From assembly GCA_025766275.1 (NCBI GenBank), contig JAFKAC010000008.1:1302001-1366000 (forward strand): a stretch of DNA of 64,000 bases. The letters are read 5' to 3'. A program made the translations under genes and the position numbers. Source of the DNA: Lactarius indigo. Lineage: Eukaryota; Basidiomycota; Agaricomycetes; Russulales; Russulaceae. The first letter of the stretch is position 1; the number at the start of each line of letters is the position of its first letter. The notes beneath the pieces are model-generated. The model saw only the letters and a program-made list of their open reading frames with translations, was not told the DNA's origin and did not search any database. Shown here in pieces: positions 10,964 to 22,308 of the stretch.

Positions 10964-11477
10964 ATGCTAAAAACGCCCTCGACCTCAGTGCCGCCAGGCA
11001 GCGCTCAACACTTTCGAACCACGACTACTACCACCAAATACGGCCACAGTTACAGCTGTTTTCATAACATCTGTCGGGTCGCGACCATTTTTCGCTTACA
11101 GGCGTAGTCTGAATGGGCATCTCGGTGACCATGCCGAATTTTCTTCCCACAAAAATAAATCATAGTAATTGAAAAAGAATTTACTTAAAGCAACTTAGTC
11201 TCCGCTGACAAAAAATTGATTTCAACGGGAATGGAAGGAATAATCATATTCAAAGTACATATTACAAGACCTAGAGGGTGATTGGAAACTTCTCAGCACC
11301 GTTCGTGCATGCAGCACGAAACTTAAAGGATTGGTGAACAGGAGGACCGAGTCGAATGAGGAGGATCATGTCGACAGGGCAACGCTTGGGGCAACATCGC
11401 TTCACGTGAGGTGGATTTGTCAACTATCCCACGGTCGTCGGACAGCCAGGTGGGTTCAACCCGATGCACCCGTACCA
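10964..11477. other. no gene recognised
   Basis: AT-rich stretch without credible coding sequence between the small candidate gene and the transposon. No repeats or RNA genes were seen. Confidence 0.5.
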
Positions 11478-12826
11478 GCGTAGCCCATAACGCTTCAATT
11501 CACCGTGTTCTTTTTGTTCCCTGATCATCCGAGTGACCGCCTGCAACCATATATTCACAGACACACATAAAGAAACTAAGGAGGGACTTGAAGAGGGACC
11601 TGGTACCCACAGTGCTTGTACCAGCCCTTTGCGTCATCTGCTGTGACAGAGTAGACGGCCGCCCAGAATGCATGGTACACATTGCCATTACCAGACTCGA
11701 GATCGGCATTGACGCGAGCACGATTCGCACGCAGCCAGGCCTTGATGGATGAGAATGCGAGTTCGATTGGGTTGAAATCTGGTGAATATGTGGGGAGGTA
11801 AATGAGGCGCGAGCCATGCCCCTCAACCAGTTCACGAATTCCAGCCACCTTGTGAATGGCTGCGTTGTCGATGATAAGGACCGAATTAGGGAGTGGCCAT
11901 TTGTTCATGCGAGGGAGAAGGCCTTCAACAAATTGACGAAAAATGTCGCCGGTAATGGCATTCTCAACGACTTCAAGGTGCAAAATGCCGTCCAGGGAAA
12001 TAGCAGGTAACATCGAGTACTTTTTACCACGATGGAAAAACTCGTAGCGGCATGCACGCTCGCCACGCATAGACCACGCATACGGCCTCCTCAGGGTGAG
12101 TCGATTGAAATGGCTCTCATCGGCAAAGACAAGTTGTTCTGGACGGAAATGGGCAGTGATGAGGGCCATATACGCCTCACGGTCTTGCTTGTTACGCTCA
12201 AGAGCGCAACGTGTGAGCTGTCAACGATGTTGATGAGAATGTTGGGGCCAATAGATTGAAGATGTACGCACCATTTTCCTTGTGTATCCCTTCCTTCAGA
12301 GGGAACGCATAATGGTTGGAAGCGAGACCTCAACGCCACACACTTCCTGAAGTGCCACCTGCAGCTCCATGAGTGAAGTGTCGGGCTGGCGCTCAACAGA
12401 ACCACAAAGAAACTGTAGCAGTTAGACAACACCCAGAACCCGTATATTGCAGACATACCTTCACTTGAATAGCAGTGAGAATACGTGGCTGACCATTGTT
12501 AATTGGTGGTGGTGAAGATACCACTCCTATCCTGCAATGTGTGCTGCGGTATCTCTCGAGTGACCGTATACTGATTCCAGTGAGCTCATGGATTTCTGAG
12601 TCACGCAGTCCCCGATGTGACATTGATAAGGCCAACTCCTTAATGTCATTGGAGTACCGGACCATTGTTGAGGGTTTGGAAGGGACGACAACGGAAGGGA
12701 GTAAGCTGCCGAGCACGACAACAGAGATAACTATTCTATAACCCCAATTCTGTATGATAACCCAATTCTCTTGTCCACTTAACTACGAACCCCGCTCATG
12801 AGTTTTAGATGACCGCTGGGCTACGC
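11478..12826 (-). mobile_element. IS630/Tc1-mariner-type DNA transposon, inactive
   Basis: A transposase gene on the minus strand is bracketed by a possible short terminal inverted repeat: GCGTAGCCCA at 11478-11487 and its complement TGGGCTACGC at 12817-12826. The ten-base match is the only support for the ends, and no clear TA target duplication sits directly next to them. The element body is certain from the transposase; the boundaries are tentative. It lies inside the segment between the two inverted-repeat arms. Confidence 0.6.
11576..12665 (-). pseudogene. IS630/Tc1-type DDE transposase with nonsense codon
   Basis: Exon 1 starts MVRYSNDIKELALSMSHRG at 12665 and continues with a helix-turn-helix (DSEIHELTGISIRSLERYR). 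After an intron it reads ERQPDTSLMELQVALQE and SLPTIMRSL, then meets TGA at 12296-12298 before RKGYTRKM. After a second intron comes LTRCALERNKQDREAY and the catalytic DDE_3 domain: LVFADESHFNR (first Asp), VLIIDNAAIHK (second Asp) and TYSPDFNPIELAFSSIKAW (third acidic residue Glu). The catalytic triad is thus intact but the frame is broken once. Family knowledge: such enzymes cut and paste at TA targets. A single base substitution would explain the stop. Confidence 0.82.
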
Positions 12827-13076
12827 GAAAACTGACCCGCCATATGTTATGAAAACAGCTGTATATAAGCCAAACAAATACCAAACAGACACGATATCGT
12901 GTGGGGAAAGTGAATCACATTAGAAGCGCAAGCGCTGCTCGACCCGAGGGAAATTTGAGCGGTGCGCTGGACTAAGGAAATTGACGGGAGACCCACCAAT
13001 AATAACATAGCAACTGCAGTGACCAAAAAAGAAGGAACCCTTTCGCCTGGTTTAGCCTGGTTTGAGGAGGCAAACT

Positions 13077-14958
13077 CGCTGAGACGATGAGATAGACGGT
13101 TACAATATGTTTTTTTATATATCATTCCTACGCACCCCACCTCATTCAAGTTTGCGATCGTCCTCTGTTATCTTCACCCCTCAAGTATCCAATGATCTTC
13201 GCACAGAGTCTTTCCCTACTAGCGTAGACATCTTTTATTGGTGGATATCACATACCCCGCAAAACACTATCAGGCTCTCGGAGCCCACAAAACTAACGAC
13301 TTGGCGTCAAGAGAACGCGTATAAGCCCTTGCAAGTCCCCTCGCTCTCGAAGAACGTTTTCGGTTCCGGCGGGACGGACTGCTGTCTTGTTCTCTCTTCG
13401 TCACCCGTCGCTGCTTCCTCGATCATCAACTTGTCCGATCCCAACGTCGGCAGAACACCGCTTCCTGTTGCCTCATTACCCATAAATATCTTCACGCAGC
13501 AGGGCAAGGCACCCGCCAAGGCTTCTTCTGCCAAGCAAGAGGCGATCACTCGCACTTTTTGCCTGTTCGATGAGGATGCCGCCGCCATCCCTTTGATGCA
13601 CATAAAAGAAACTGTTTCGTTCGACCTAGACAAGGTGATTCGTTCGGATGTTTTAGTCTCCAGGCCCGATGACAGATTACAAGCGCCGCAGAAACTGTGG
13701 GATAGCGGGATTGGCTTGAGCGCGTGGCTGGTCCGCCTTTCGGCTGCTGCTGCGTCTCAGCCCGCCCTCGTGCAGGAGCTCAGGAGCAGGCTGTTCGCGC
13801 CCAAGGAATGCTACGTCATCGAATTAGGTTTCGCATCGCATTGTGCTGCTCGGGAGGAAGGCTGATTTAGACTCGTTCACAATAGGTGCCGGGACTGGGA
13901 TAGTCTCGCTGGTCCTTGCGGCCCTGCGTTCCTCAGACACCGCCTGTGCTGCCCACGAAACTCGCATATTCTCCACAGATCTCCGTGAGCAAGATACTCT
14001 CGTCTTTTTTTTCTTCACTAGATCCGTCATTTCAAAGTATCGTCGATGGAGCTGATGAACTATAACATACACGCCAACAGTGCGCTCTATCCCCATTGCC
14101 CCCCAACCGCGCTTCCCCTTAATTGGGACGAAGAGGAGCTTCCCGAGGCAGTCCGCGGGCGGCACGTGGGCTTTGACCTAGTGGTGCAAGTCCCATTCTT
14201 CTCTTTGAATAATGGAGAAGTATTCATTTCAATATCCTAGAATGGCAGATGTTGCGTATAACACATCTTCCTTCCCCGCTCTCCTCAGCACGCTCGCATC
14301 TCTTCTCGCGTTGAGCGGTGACGGTGATGGGGCAGCAGCTGGAGCAAGAGAGCCACTAGTGCTACTAGCGTACAAGGAGCGCGACCCCGGCGAGCGACGG
14401 CTCTGGGACATGATGGCGCGCCAGGTCGGCATCGTGCTCGAGCGTGTTGGCAACGAGGCTGGCGCTGGGGGTCCCCCAGTCGAGATCTGGATGGGGAAAA
14501 AGGTTGCAAAAAACATGGTTGACGACTTTACAGCGTCAGGCTAATGACCCATGTAAAAATAGTCCAGCACTACACATTATCAAATTGCGTTATGGACGTT
14601 CCCTGAATTTCAGGGCATGAGGCAGACACACCTCCCACTTCATTCTGCAGCTGAATTGGACTACGACTCATATGGTTGGTACAGGTAGTGAGAGTAGCTT
14701 CCTCGGAGCTTCCTCGGAGCTTGGTTCATTATTCACATCACCAATGGGCACTCAGAGGTTTGTCTAGGTCTGCCCTTGACATACCACTAGACTGATTGAC
14801 CAAATTCTCGCCGCTAATCTCGAATCAGCCACTGCCCAGCCTCCCTTCCGAGTTCTGATGTACCGCTCCCACCGACCGGACCTCTCAGGTGTGTCCAGTA
14901 CCCACCAATTGACCGAGTACTCACCGCCGATCTCCAATTAGCGCTTGTTTGCTGTCCC
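13077..14958. repeat. right arm of large inverted repeat
   Basis: Inverted counterpart of 903-2758, with the same inner boundary. The outer part (14545-14958) is diverged and holds an extra piece of about 55 bases around 14672-14735 with a twelve-base unit repeated in tandem (CTTCCTCGGAG copies near 14700-14720). Between the arms lie about 10.3 kb of unique DNA. Confidence 0.9.
13107..14544 (+). CDS. METTL21-type protein-lysine methyltransferase
   Basis: SAM-dependent seven-beta-strand enzyme of the Methyltransf_16 family; relatives (METTL21, yeast Efm6/Efm7) methylate lysines of elongation factors and chaperones. The substrate here is unknown. Exon 1 gives about 240 residues, ending LWDSGIGLSAWL and VIELG. 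An intron (13827-13886) is removed to complete motif I as ELGAGTGIVSLVLAALR. A second intron of about 52 bp joins STDL to SSMELMNYNIHANS, with LNWD following. A third intron has the GC donor GCAAGT, and its removal gives GFDLVVMADVAYNTSSF, the family's ADxxYN signature. PLVLLAYKERDPGERRLW and a C-terminal helix follow, with TAA at 14542. Length is near 400 residues with a long non-catalytic N-terminus. All frames stay open in this copy, unlike the inverted copy at 1277-2728. Confidence 0.82.
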
Positions 14959-15099
14959 TGCCAGGCTTGCTCAAGGTCGTGGCGGCAAGAAACAAAGGAA
15001 CGTATGCGCTCAACTTGAAGGTGCGTCCTTCAGCACTCCCGTGGTGACTGGAATGAGCGTTGACCTCGTGGTACAGACGAGAGTCACAGAGATGCAACG

Positions 15100-16512
15100 A
15101 AAATCAGCGCGCTCCCGGACAACGTCTAGCTTGAAATATTTGACTTATCGACACCAATATCGAACCACCATTCCCCTTGTATAGATTGGCTCCCACTGGC
15201 GCACGTATGCCAAAGATGGCGACAAGTCGTTTTTTTCTTGGGACCATGACAAATCGTATTTGCTTCACCACGCCGTCTCAATCTCTGCACATACGGCACT
15301 CCTGTCAGGAAGAACCTGGGTATCTGGCCGGGCTTTCCAATTGTTATTGACTACCACCATCCCGATCTTACGAGGGGCATCATTCCTGAAGACGAAGACA
15401 ATGTCGTTTCTGCACTCGACTCGGAGAGCCTCGATCGTGTGTGCTCCATTGGACTTCATGTAGAGAGTTCGCAGTTGTGAAAGATTGCCACGGTGATGCA
15501 GGAACCATTCCCAACGCTAAAATGTCTTGAAGTTTCCTCCGATGATGGAAATACACCTATCCTTCCCAATAAAATATTGGGAGGATCTGCACGATGTCTA
15601 CAGATGGCCTTCCTACGTGGAATCTCCTTTCCAACCTTGCCAATACTTCTTTTGTCGGCAAGCGGTCTCGTCACTTACAGTCTTTGCAAAACACCCCCGA
15701 CTGGTCACATTCTAACCTGAGGCGATGGCGGTGGGTTTGGCCGCGTTTCTCAGGCTCGAAATCCTTGTCATTGAATTCCGATTGGCTACCCCACGCCCTG
15801 ATCGAATGCACCTGCCTCCCGTAACGGGGGCCGTCCTCTCCGCTCTCATCTCCTTTCGATTTAGAGGCACTAGTGAGTATCTGGAGGACCTAGTTTCCCG
15901 AATCGTTGGCCTTCGACTGGACCAGATCTTCACAACTTACTTGAATCAGCTCGTTGACTTTCAAGTTGCGCAATTCTTCAAGTTTTTCAATCGCTCGGTT
16001 GGCCCCAAGTTAACCGCATTCGTGCGTGCACAAGTCAGCTTTTTCAGTGACTGTGTTGCCTTCACCACGTATCGCCACGCACAGCACCCAAATTAGCACG
16101 TTGATAGGACTGTCATCTCATGCAAAGAGATTGATTGTCAGGTTTCCCACATGGCTCAGTTGCTCAGCCAATCTTCCGCCACACTCTCCAATGTGGCCCA
16201 TCTCAAGCTCAAGCATGAGAACCACCAATTCAAGGGTACAGACGACGTCGAATGGCTACTCCTCCTCCACCAATTCCCCATGTGCGAACGTTGCATGTAT
16301 CTTAGGAGCTCGCGGGACGAGTTGCTCTTGCACTGGAAGAGACCGCGGAAGATACGGTCGCCGAAGGATTGCCATCCCTCGACCTGATTTGCTTAGCAGG
16401 CCAGCCGGCATCGTCCATTAAGAGGTTTGTCGCCACCCGCCAGCTTTCTGATCGCCCTGTAACCGTCGTCGATACGAAAACGGAGTTTGATGAAAGACGA
16501 CTCCTACGTTAG
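15100..16512 (+). pseudogene. decayed F-box protein gene
   Basis: Successive frames read as one Agaricomycete F-box protein. The F-box begins ISALPDNV, then TAG (15127-15129), then LEIFDL and DWLPLAHVCQRWRQVVF. After a frameshift it continues FASPRRLNLCTYGTPVRKN, PGFPIVIDYHHPDL and SLDRVCSIGLHVESSQL, followed by TGA (15478-15480). More pieces follow: MQEPFPTLKCLEVSSDD; in a shifted frame FLRLEILVIEFRLATPRPD; then VAHLKLKHENHQFKGTDD; and finally FVATRQLSDRPVTVVDTK with a stop at 16510-16512. At least two stops and several frameshifts mean no functional product. F-box proteins act as substrate receptors of SCF ubiquitin ligases; the family is expanded in these fungi and often contains pseudogenes. 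Confidence 0.75.
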
Positions 16513-17148
16513 CAAATGAGATAATGTTCCCCTCGGTTGCGCATTCTATGGCTCGGCATTTCGCAGTTCTAATCACCCTTCCGTCACATTCGGCCTGAGG
16601 AGGCAACCATACACACAGGCGAGTATAGGACCCTCCGTCGATTCACCTTACAACTGTCCGGTTAGACCTCAACTATCGCACAGTCGTATGAGCATATGTG
16701 AACGGATGATTGCCGGAATGACGTTATACTTGCGCCAGTTTCTCGCACCCAAACCAAATGCGAAGGGTACATTAGTGAGTCCTCGATCGATCTCATAGCC
16801 CTGATCATGGGCGTCTACACAAACAGACGGAGTTGGTGTAAGTGCTGCAACAACGACATCGTCGTAAGATTTGATTGTTTTGCCGGCGGAGTTCCAGTCC
16901 GTCTTCATTGTATAATTGACTGTAAAAGGTTGTCGTCAGGGAAGTGAAGGCCAACAAGGTGGACCGCGACCGTTGAGCATGCTTCCGTCAAGACGACTGC
17001 TCCCACCAGCAGAAGTGAAAGCAAGCGCTTTATTGATTGTACGAAGATATGAAATCTTTCGCATCTCGGTCATCTGTGGACGAGACAAATCAGAAGGAAT
17101 GGGGTCTACCGTGACAAAAGGATTTGCCCACGAAGACGACGTCCTTGG
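16513..17148. other. unassigned stretch with minus-strand open frames
   Basis: Two minus-strand frames (16669-16908, beginning MKTDWNSAGKTIKSYDDV, and 16936-17208) are open but match no family I know and are not clearly joined by introns. They may be remnants of a gene lost during the rearrangements here. Confidence 0.3.
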
Positions 17149-17489
17149 GCGGCTGCGCGGCGGCTTTGACCCAGTCGTGCTTCTCTTTTCCTTCCTCTCG
17201 ACGATCATAATTCATTTCACCCATTCTTGAATGGCAGACATCGCACACAATACGCTCATCTCTTCTTGCGTTGAGCGGTCGTGATGACGGCGCAGCAGCG
17301 GGACTCGGATCTCGGGGGCCGCTGGTGCTGCTCGCGTACAAGGAGTTCGACCCCGGCGAGCGATGGCCTAGAGACACGATGGCAGCGCGCCAGGTCGGCG
17401 TCGCGCTTGAGCGTATCGGCAGTGAAGCTGGCGCGGAGGACGCCTCCCGTCCAGATCTGGATGGGGTAAACTTCGTGGCGCCGGGCTGA
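17149..17489 (+). pseudogene. truncated third methyltransferase copy
   Basis: A diverged fragment of the METTL21-type gene, in the same direction as the 13107-14544 copy. It contains GRLRGGFDPVV (matching the end of exon 3), an intron-like stretch, then MADIAHNT. A block equivalent to SSFPALLSTLA is missing, and the text resumes as GPLVLLAYKEFDPGERWPR and ARQVGVALERIGSEAGAE. Exons 1 and 2 are absent. It shows that this family has duplicated locally more than once. Confidence 0.75.
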
Positions 17490-18032
17490 TGATCCGCGTT
17501 AGACGTCCTATGATTCAAGTTTTTCTTATGTCGTCAAAACGACCATCGTAAGTTTCCCCGCCACCGTTTGTAATGTCGGGTTCCTGTGTATTCTTTCTCT
17601 CCTTTCCGTAGGTGGTGTTGCTAGGTGTAGGTGCGTCAGTATATGGGACACTATTGCCGTCTCTGCAACTACAGGATTACGCCACTGATGCGATATTTTG
17701 GACTACTCGGTTATTCTGAACGATGCCAACAAGGCTACTGATTGGTGCCACTTTTGGACGACGTCTAGTCACTGATCGGTGGCATCACTAGCGAGACGTG
17801 TTTCGTGATGAGCCATCATGATGTGCTGGCTAATTATAGCTGTTATATATTTACATCCGTGCGTATAGAGAGATTAAATCTAACATCGACCTAAGCACAG
17901 TTAAGTTAAACGTAAACGAGAGCAACATAACAATCCAGATAGAGTGAGTCCGCTCGTAAATCAATGCTATACATAGATATGCTCGTTCGTCCATTGTATC
18001 GTCGTCATCTGTCCGAAACATACAGAAACTCC
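17490..18032. other. no gene recognised
   Basis: Short frames only. Probably the 3' flank of the aspartic protease gene and remnant DNA. Confidence 0.5.
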
Positions 18033-19746
18033 TTAAAGAATGCATAAAAGCGAGGCGCTCATGGCACATATTAACAACGCGATGAGGCGCGGCAGTGCAC
18101 TGGGCAGCGCGGCGCTCGTGTGCGTGCGGCCCGAGCCAGTGACGCTCGCGCTCACGGAGCCGATCGTGGGCGTTGGCAAACCGGCCGCGGTCACCTCGCT
18201 CTGCGCGTTCGCTGCGAGCGTCGCGAACCCGACGGAAGCGGGGTTAGCGCGGAAGACAGAGTAGACGTTCTTGAGGAACGTGTCGCCGACAATCCAGCCG
18301 ACCTGGCTACTGCTGCTCTGCGAACTGCTGAGCTCGAAGAAACCGCCGAGACACTGGCTGGACGACAGTTGGGTGAGCTTGAAGTCGTCCGGCGAAATGG
18401 ACCAGCTCTGGCCGCCAAAGGAGAGGGCGACGTTGACGGTCGTCGAGCAGGCTAAAATAAAAGAGGTCATTAGCTCACGCGATGAGTTACAGAGGCAAAG
18501 AAAATGCGCACGGTAAGTGTAATACCCCTCGTAATTGCCAGTGCCAGGGGCGGAACCGGGAATCTGAGCATAGAGCGCGCTGATTTGAGCGGCAGGTCCG
18601 CCGACCAGTGTTGTGCCCGTGTCTATCGCAGCCAGTGAGGACGAGCCGGAACCGGAAGGTAATGTCACGGAGTTTGAGTTGACGGTCAAGTTCGTGAGGG
18701 TGAGGGTCCAATATGCGGTCGTGTCAACAGTTTGGTAGTCAATCTGACCCGTATAAAGGGACGTGTTGGTCGCACCTGTCGAATTATACATGCAATTAGC
18801 TTAGGGGACAGTTTGCGGCGCGGCGCTTGTACAAACCCAAGGTGAAGACCCCTCCAGGCTCTTCGTTATCCACATTTGTTTGATTCACAAAACGTGTGAG
18901 GTAGAAGGCCATGAGTGGCTCGTCTAGGGCATTGCCCTGAAACAGGGACTGCCAGAAGGGGACAGCCCCCGAAGATGATAGTGACTGCCAGCCGAGCCCC
19001 ATAAGCCCCGAAACAGGAGAATCTAACAAGCCGTCGGAGATGTCATCACATGTGGCTGAGAGAAGGGCAGGTCAACGGTGCACGTAGTGGGAACGACCAA
19101 GAAAGCATACCCAAAACCTGCTTATCGACTTGAAAACCAGCCATCTGGACAACATCCGTTGCGAGTGTTCCGCGAGCTGAACCGCTGCCATATTGGATAG
19201 AGAACGCCTCGGTAAGGTTGGTGTATGAGGAGGAAGTGGACGTGTCAAATGTCTGGATACCCTGGCAGTTTGTCGAGCAGGAGCTGTCGGCGACCCAGAG
19301 ATCGGCGGAGCCCGTGTCGAGGATGACGTTATATGCAACGGGAGGAGTCCCAATAGCTATGGAGCCATAGTAGCTGCGGACAGTCAGGACACGGTGGTAA
19401 GAGCACATGCGCATTGTCAACTCACCTCGAGTCTGCGTTCTGATTAACAAGCCTGGATTGATGTGAGCGGTAGGTATAACGCAGAGAAAAATCAGACACA
19501 CAAGTTGTCCCCCGAGGAACGCTTCGCGTTCGACGGGCCACCGTACTTGGCTTCCAGGAATTGTTTCTGCTGCTTAGCCCAGATCCCCCATTCGGTATCA
19601 CTGCGCGGTGGTGGCGCCCGGCGAAGGATAGGGACGTGCAGACTACGGGAGGAGAGTTGTGAACGAGGCCCAGGGGCAGCCAGTGCCCAGTCAATGGTGA
19701 GGAGCAGACTCAGGGCAAAAGAAACGGGTAGGGCGTCCAAACGCAT
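18033..19746 (-). CDS. secreted GPI-anchored aspartic protease (A1 family)
   Basis: Pepsin-like endopeptidase. The start MRLDALPVSFALSLLLTIDW is a signal peptide ending near ALA, followed by a basic propeptide. After two small introns comes SYYGSIAIGTPPVAYNVILD with the first catalytic site DTGSADLW. The flap region holds FSIQYGSGSARGTLATD. Further exons give SGLMGLGWQSL and GGVFTLG. The second site is AAIDTGTTLVGGP, and WIVGDTFLKNVYSVF is the typical C-lobe end. A Ser/Thr-rich tail ending in a hydrophobic stretch (PRLIALLICAMSASLLCIL) suggests a GPI-anchor signal. Both catalytic aspartates are present. Introns of about 50-65 bp; TGA or TAA at 18033. Likely cell-wall or surface located (inference). 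Confidence 0.92.
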
Positions 19747-20979
19747 GGTGTATGGGAGGAGATGGAGGAGGGAAAGTGGGATTAAGAGGGAATCGCGGAA
19801 GAGAGTTTAAATAGGAGAGATAGAATAGCTCGGATAAAATATTAGGTGCAGGACCGGCCTGTGGAGTTGGTGAAAGGAGTGGAAGAAAAAGCTTGGTAGG
19901 ATGGTCCCGTAAGTAAGCGCGATTCGGACCAAGGCTGGGTTTGACGCCGACCAAGATCAAGACCGAGGCAGTCACATCCTCTCACGTGGTTACCATCCGT
20001 CCAATCAACTCCTGTTCATCATCGTATCATCGATATATCATCCAGTTTTCACTAATTCTTCCGCTCGACCCACGACATTTTTACTCTTTCACCGCGGAGG
20101 AATTCCCTGACGTTGACACTTGCATGGGAACAGGACCGAACAGCCTGCTGCGGATTACCGACCCACGGATCCCCGTGGCTGCGCAGTTTGCACTACCTGG
20201 TGATCTCGGCGCCTGATTCATAATTCTTGGCCCTTTCGTCAGATGATCGATGACCCATTGTCGACCTGTGGTAGATGTCATCGCAAACACGCACACGTAC
20301 CGGCTCTGCGTTGGCTTTTTAGTGGAGCCTGGGGAAACGGCATTTCATTATTCCGAATGGGACCTGTGTTGCTCTAGTATCACAGTGTGAACGACGATAC
20401 GGCGAGGTTACCGCATGGCGAGTTATCAATGACCTAAGCTAGTTGCTGCGGATGCCAAGATTGGTCTAACTACCTCGTTCGGACTTGGGGAGAACGTATT
20501 ATATGACTCGTGCCCTCACAGCCTGGGGGTCTTCTGGATCCATATTTATTCTGGGATACATAACAGAGTTACAAACCGGTCGTAGCGAGACCCGCTACAT
20601 TCAAGAAACTCATTTAGTCCAATGGAGGGTTTCCTGCTCTTCACTATATACAGTAACGTGTATGGAGGGAGCTCCAAGTCTAGCTTACATTTCCTGTGCT
20701 CAATGGTTTGACTTGGCGTTTACTCAGTTGACTGCGCAGCGCCGTCCGTGATTGTCGGTCCGTGCCTCCACACTCCATAAAAAAGACGCATTGTAAACCA
20801 GGCGACTCGCCCTGTCATAATAGACCGCCAGGGAGTGCTGGCGCTCATCGCATGACAAACAGTTACTTAGTCAACACACTCCGACACGTGTACCTCAGAT
20901 GAGATGAAGAAAATAAGATTAGAATAATACAGTCAAATACAGTGGCAAGGTCACAGATCTGTCTAAACTAACGACTCCC
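19747..20979. other. gene-poor 1.2 kb stretch
   Basis: It holds the upstream region of the aspartic protease and the 3' flank of histone H3. No coding signal convinces me on either strand. Confidence 0.5.
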
Positions 20980-21563
20980 TCATGCCCGCTCACCACGCAA
21001 ACGACGTGCGAGGGCAAGATCCTTAGGCTGTATAGTGACACGCTTCGCGTGAATCGCGGCAAGGTTGGTATCCTCAAAGAGGGAGACGAGGTAAGCTTCT
21101 GCTGCCTCTTGCAGAGCCATGACAGCTGAAGATTGGAAGCGCAAGTCCGTCTAGAAAATAAAAATGAGCATCGCCGGATCTCAGATACGGGAGGTCGCTG
21201 TGCTAACCTTGAAGTCCTGCGCGATCTCGCGAACGAGGCGCTGGAAGGGGAGCTTCCGGATAAGGAGCTCGGTTGATTTTTGGTAGCGGCGAATTTCGCG
21301 CAGTGCCACCGTTCCGGGGCGGAAACGATGGGGCTTCTTGACACCTCCAGTTGTGGCCTTGAAAAACAAGATTGAGCCAAGAACGGACAAAAGCAAACAC
21401 GCTGTACTCACAGCGGCGGATGTCTTGCGTGCTGATGACTTGGCAGCGAGCTGCTTACGAGGCGCCTTGCCTAGAATGCATCGAATGAGGGAACTGTGCC
21501 ACGAGCCTGAGCAAGACACTTACCACCTGTGGACTTGCGAGCGGTTTGTTTGGTACGAGCCAT
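20980..21563 (-). CDS. H3: histone H3 (copy 1)
   Basis: Core histone. The start [14 protein letters not shown] lies at 21563. Introns follow GG of STGG, the AA of KTSAA, and QDFK. After joining, the tail reads [20 protein letters not shown] before [20 protein letters not shown], and the fold continues through [20 protein letters not shown] to ARRLRGERA with TGA at 20980-20982. K4, K9, K14, K18 and K23 keep their canonical positions. Between K23 and the GGVKK segment three residues are added relative to canonical H3, so the residues equivalent to K27 and K36 fall at 28 and 39. It is divergent from the H4 gene at 21882 and forms a classic H3-H4 pair. Confidence 0.96.
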
Positions 21564-21881
21564 TGATGCTTAGTAAGGTTGATGTAAGACGAAGAGGATT
21601 GGTGTGCTTCGAATCAGAGTGCAACGAAAGGCGGATGGAAGTGTAAAGCCAGTTGTAGAAGGTATTTATATTTCATCGGGAGTGTGTTGAGTCGAGGACG
21701 CGTCGGGTCGGTGCCTGGGTCAACAAAGGTTGATCAACAAACTTTATTTTGCTCACGTGCGTGTCTCCCGCGCTCGTATATAACCGTGCCGCGCGCATTG
21801 TGTCATTTATCCCACCGTCGTAGCTCGTTGCTCACTCACTTCTCAAACACAACTCCTCCAACCTCTTGAATTATTTGAAAA
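21564..21881. promoter_or_regulatory. shared H3-H4 promoter, pair 1
   Basis: 318 bases between divergent start codons. A TATATAA box at 21777-21783 lies 105 bases before the H4 ATG. A TATTTATA on the other side (about 21662-21670) can serve H3. GACGCGTCG (21697-21705), GTTGATC (21729-21735) and the E-box-like CACGTG (21754-21759) all recur in the second histone pair promoter. Confidence 0.7.

Positions 21882-22308
<427 letters not shown>

Noticed and set aside
16669..17208. Minus-strand frames considered as a multicopper oxidase remnant
   Set aside because: Only a vague match to a short loop; no copper-binding motifs are present.
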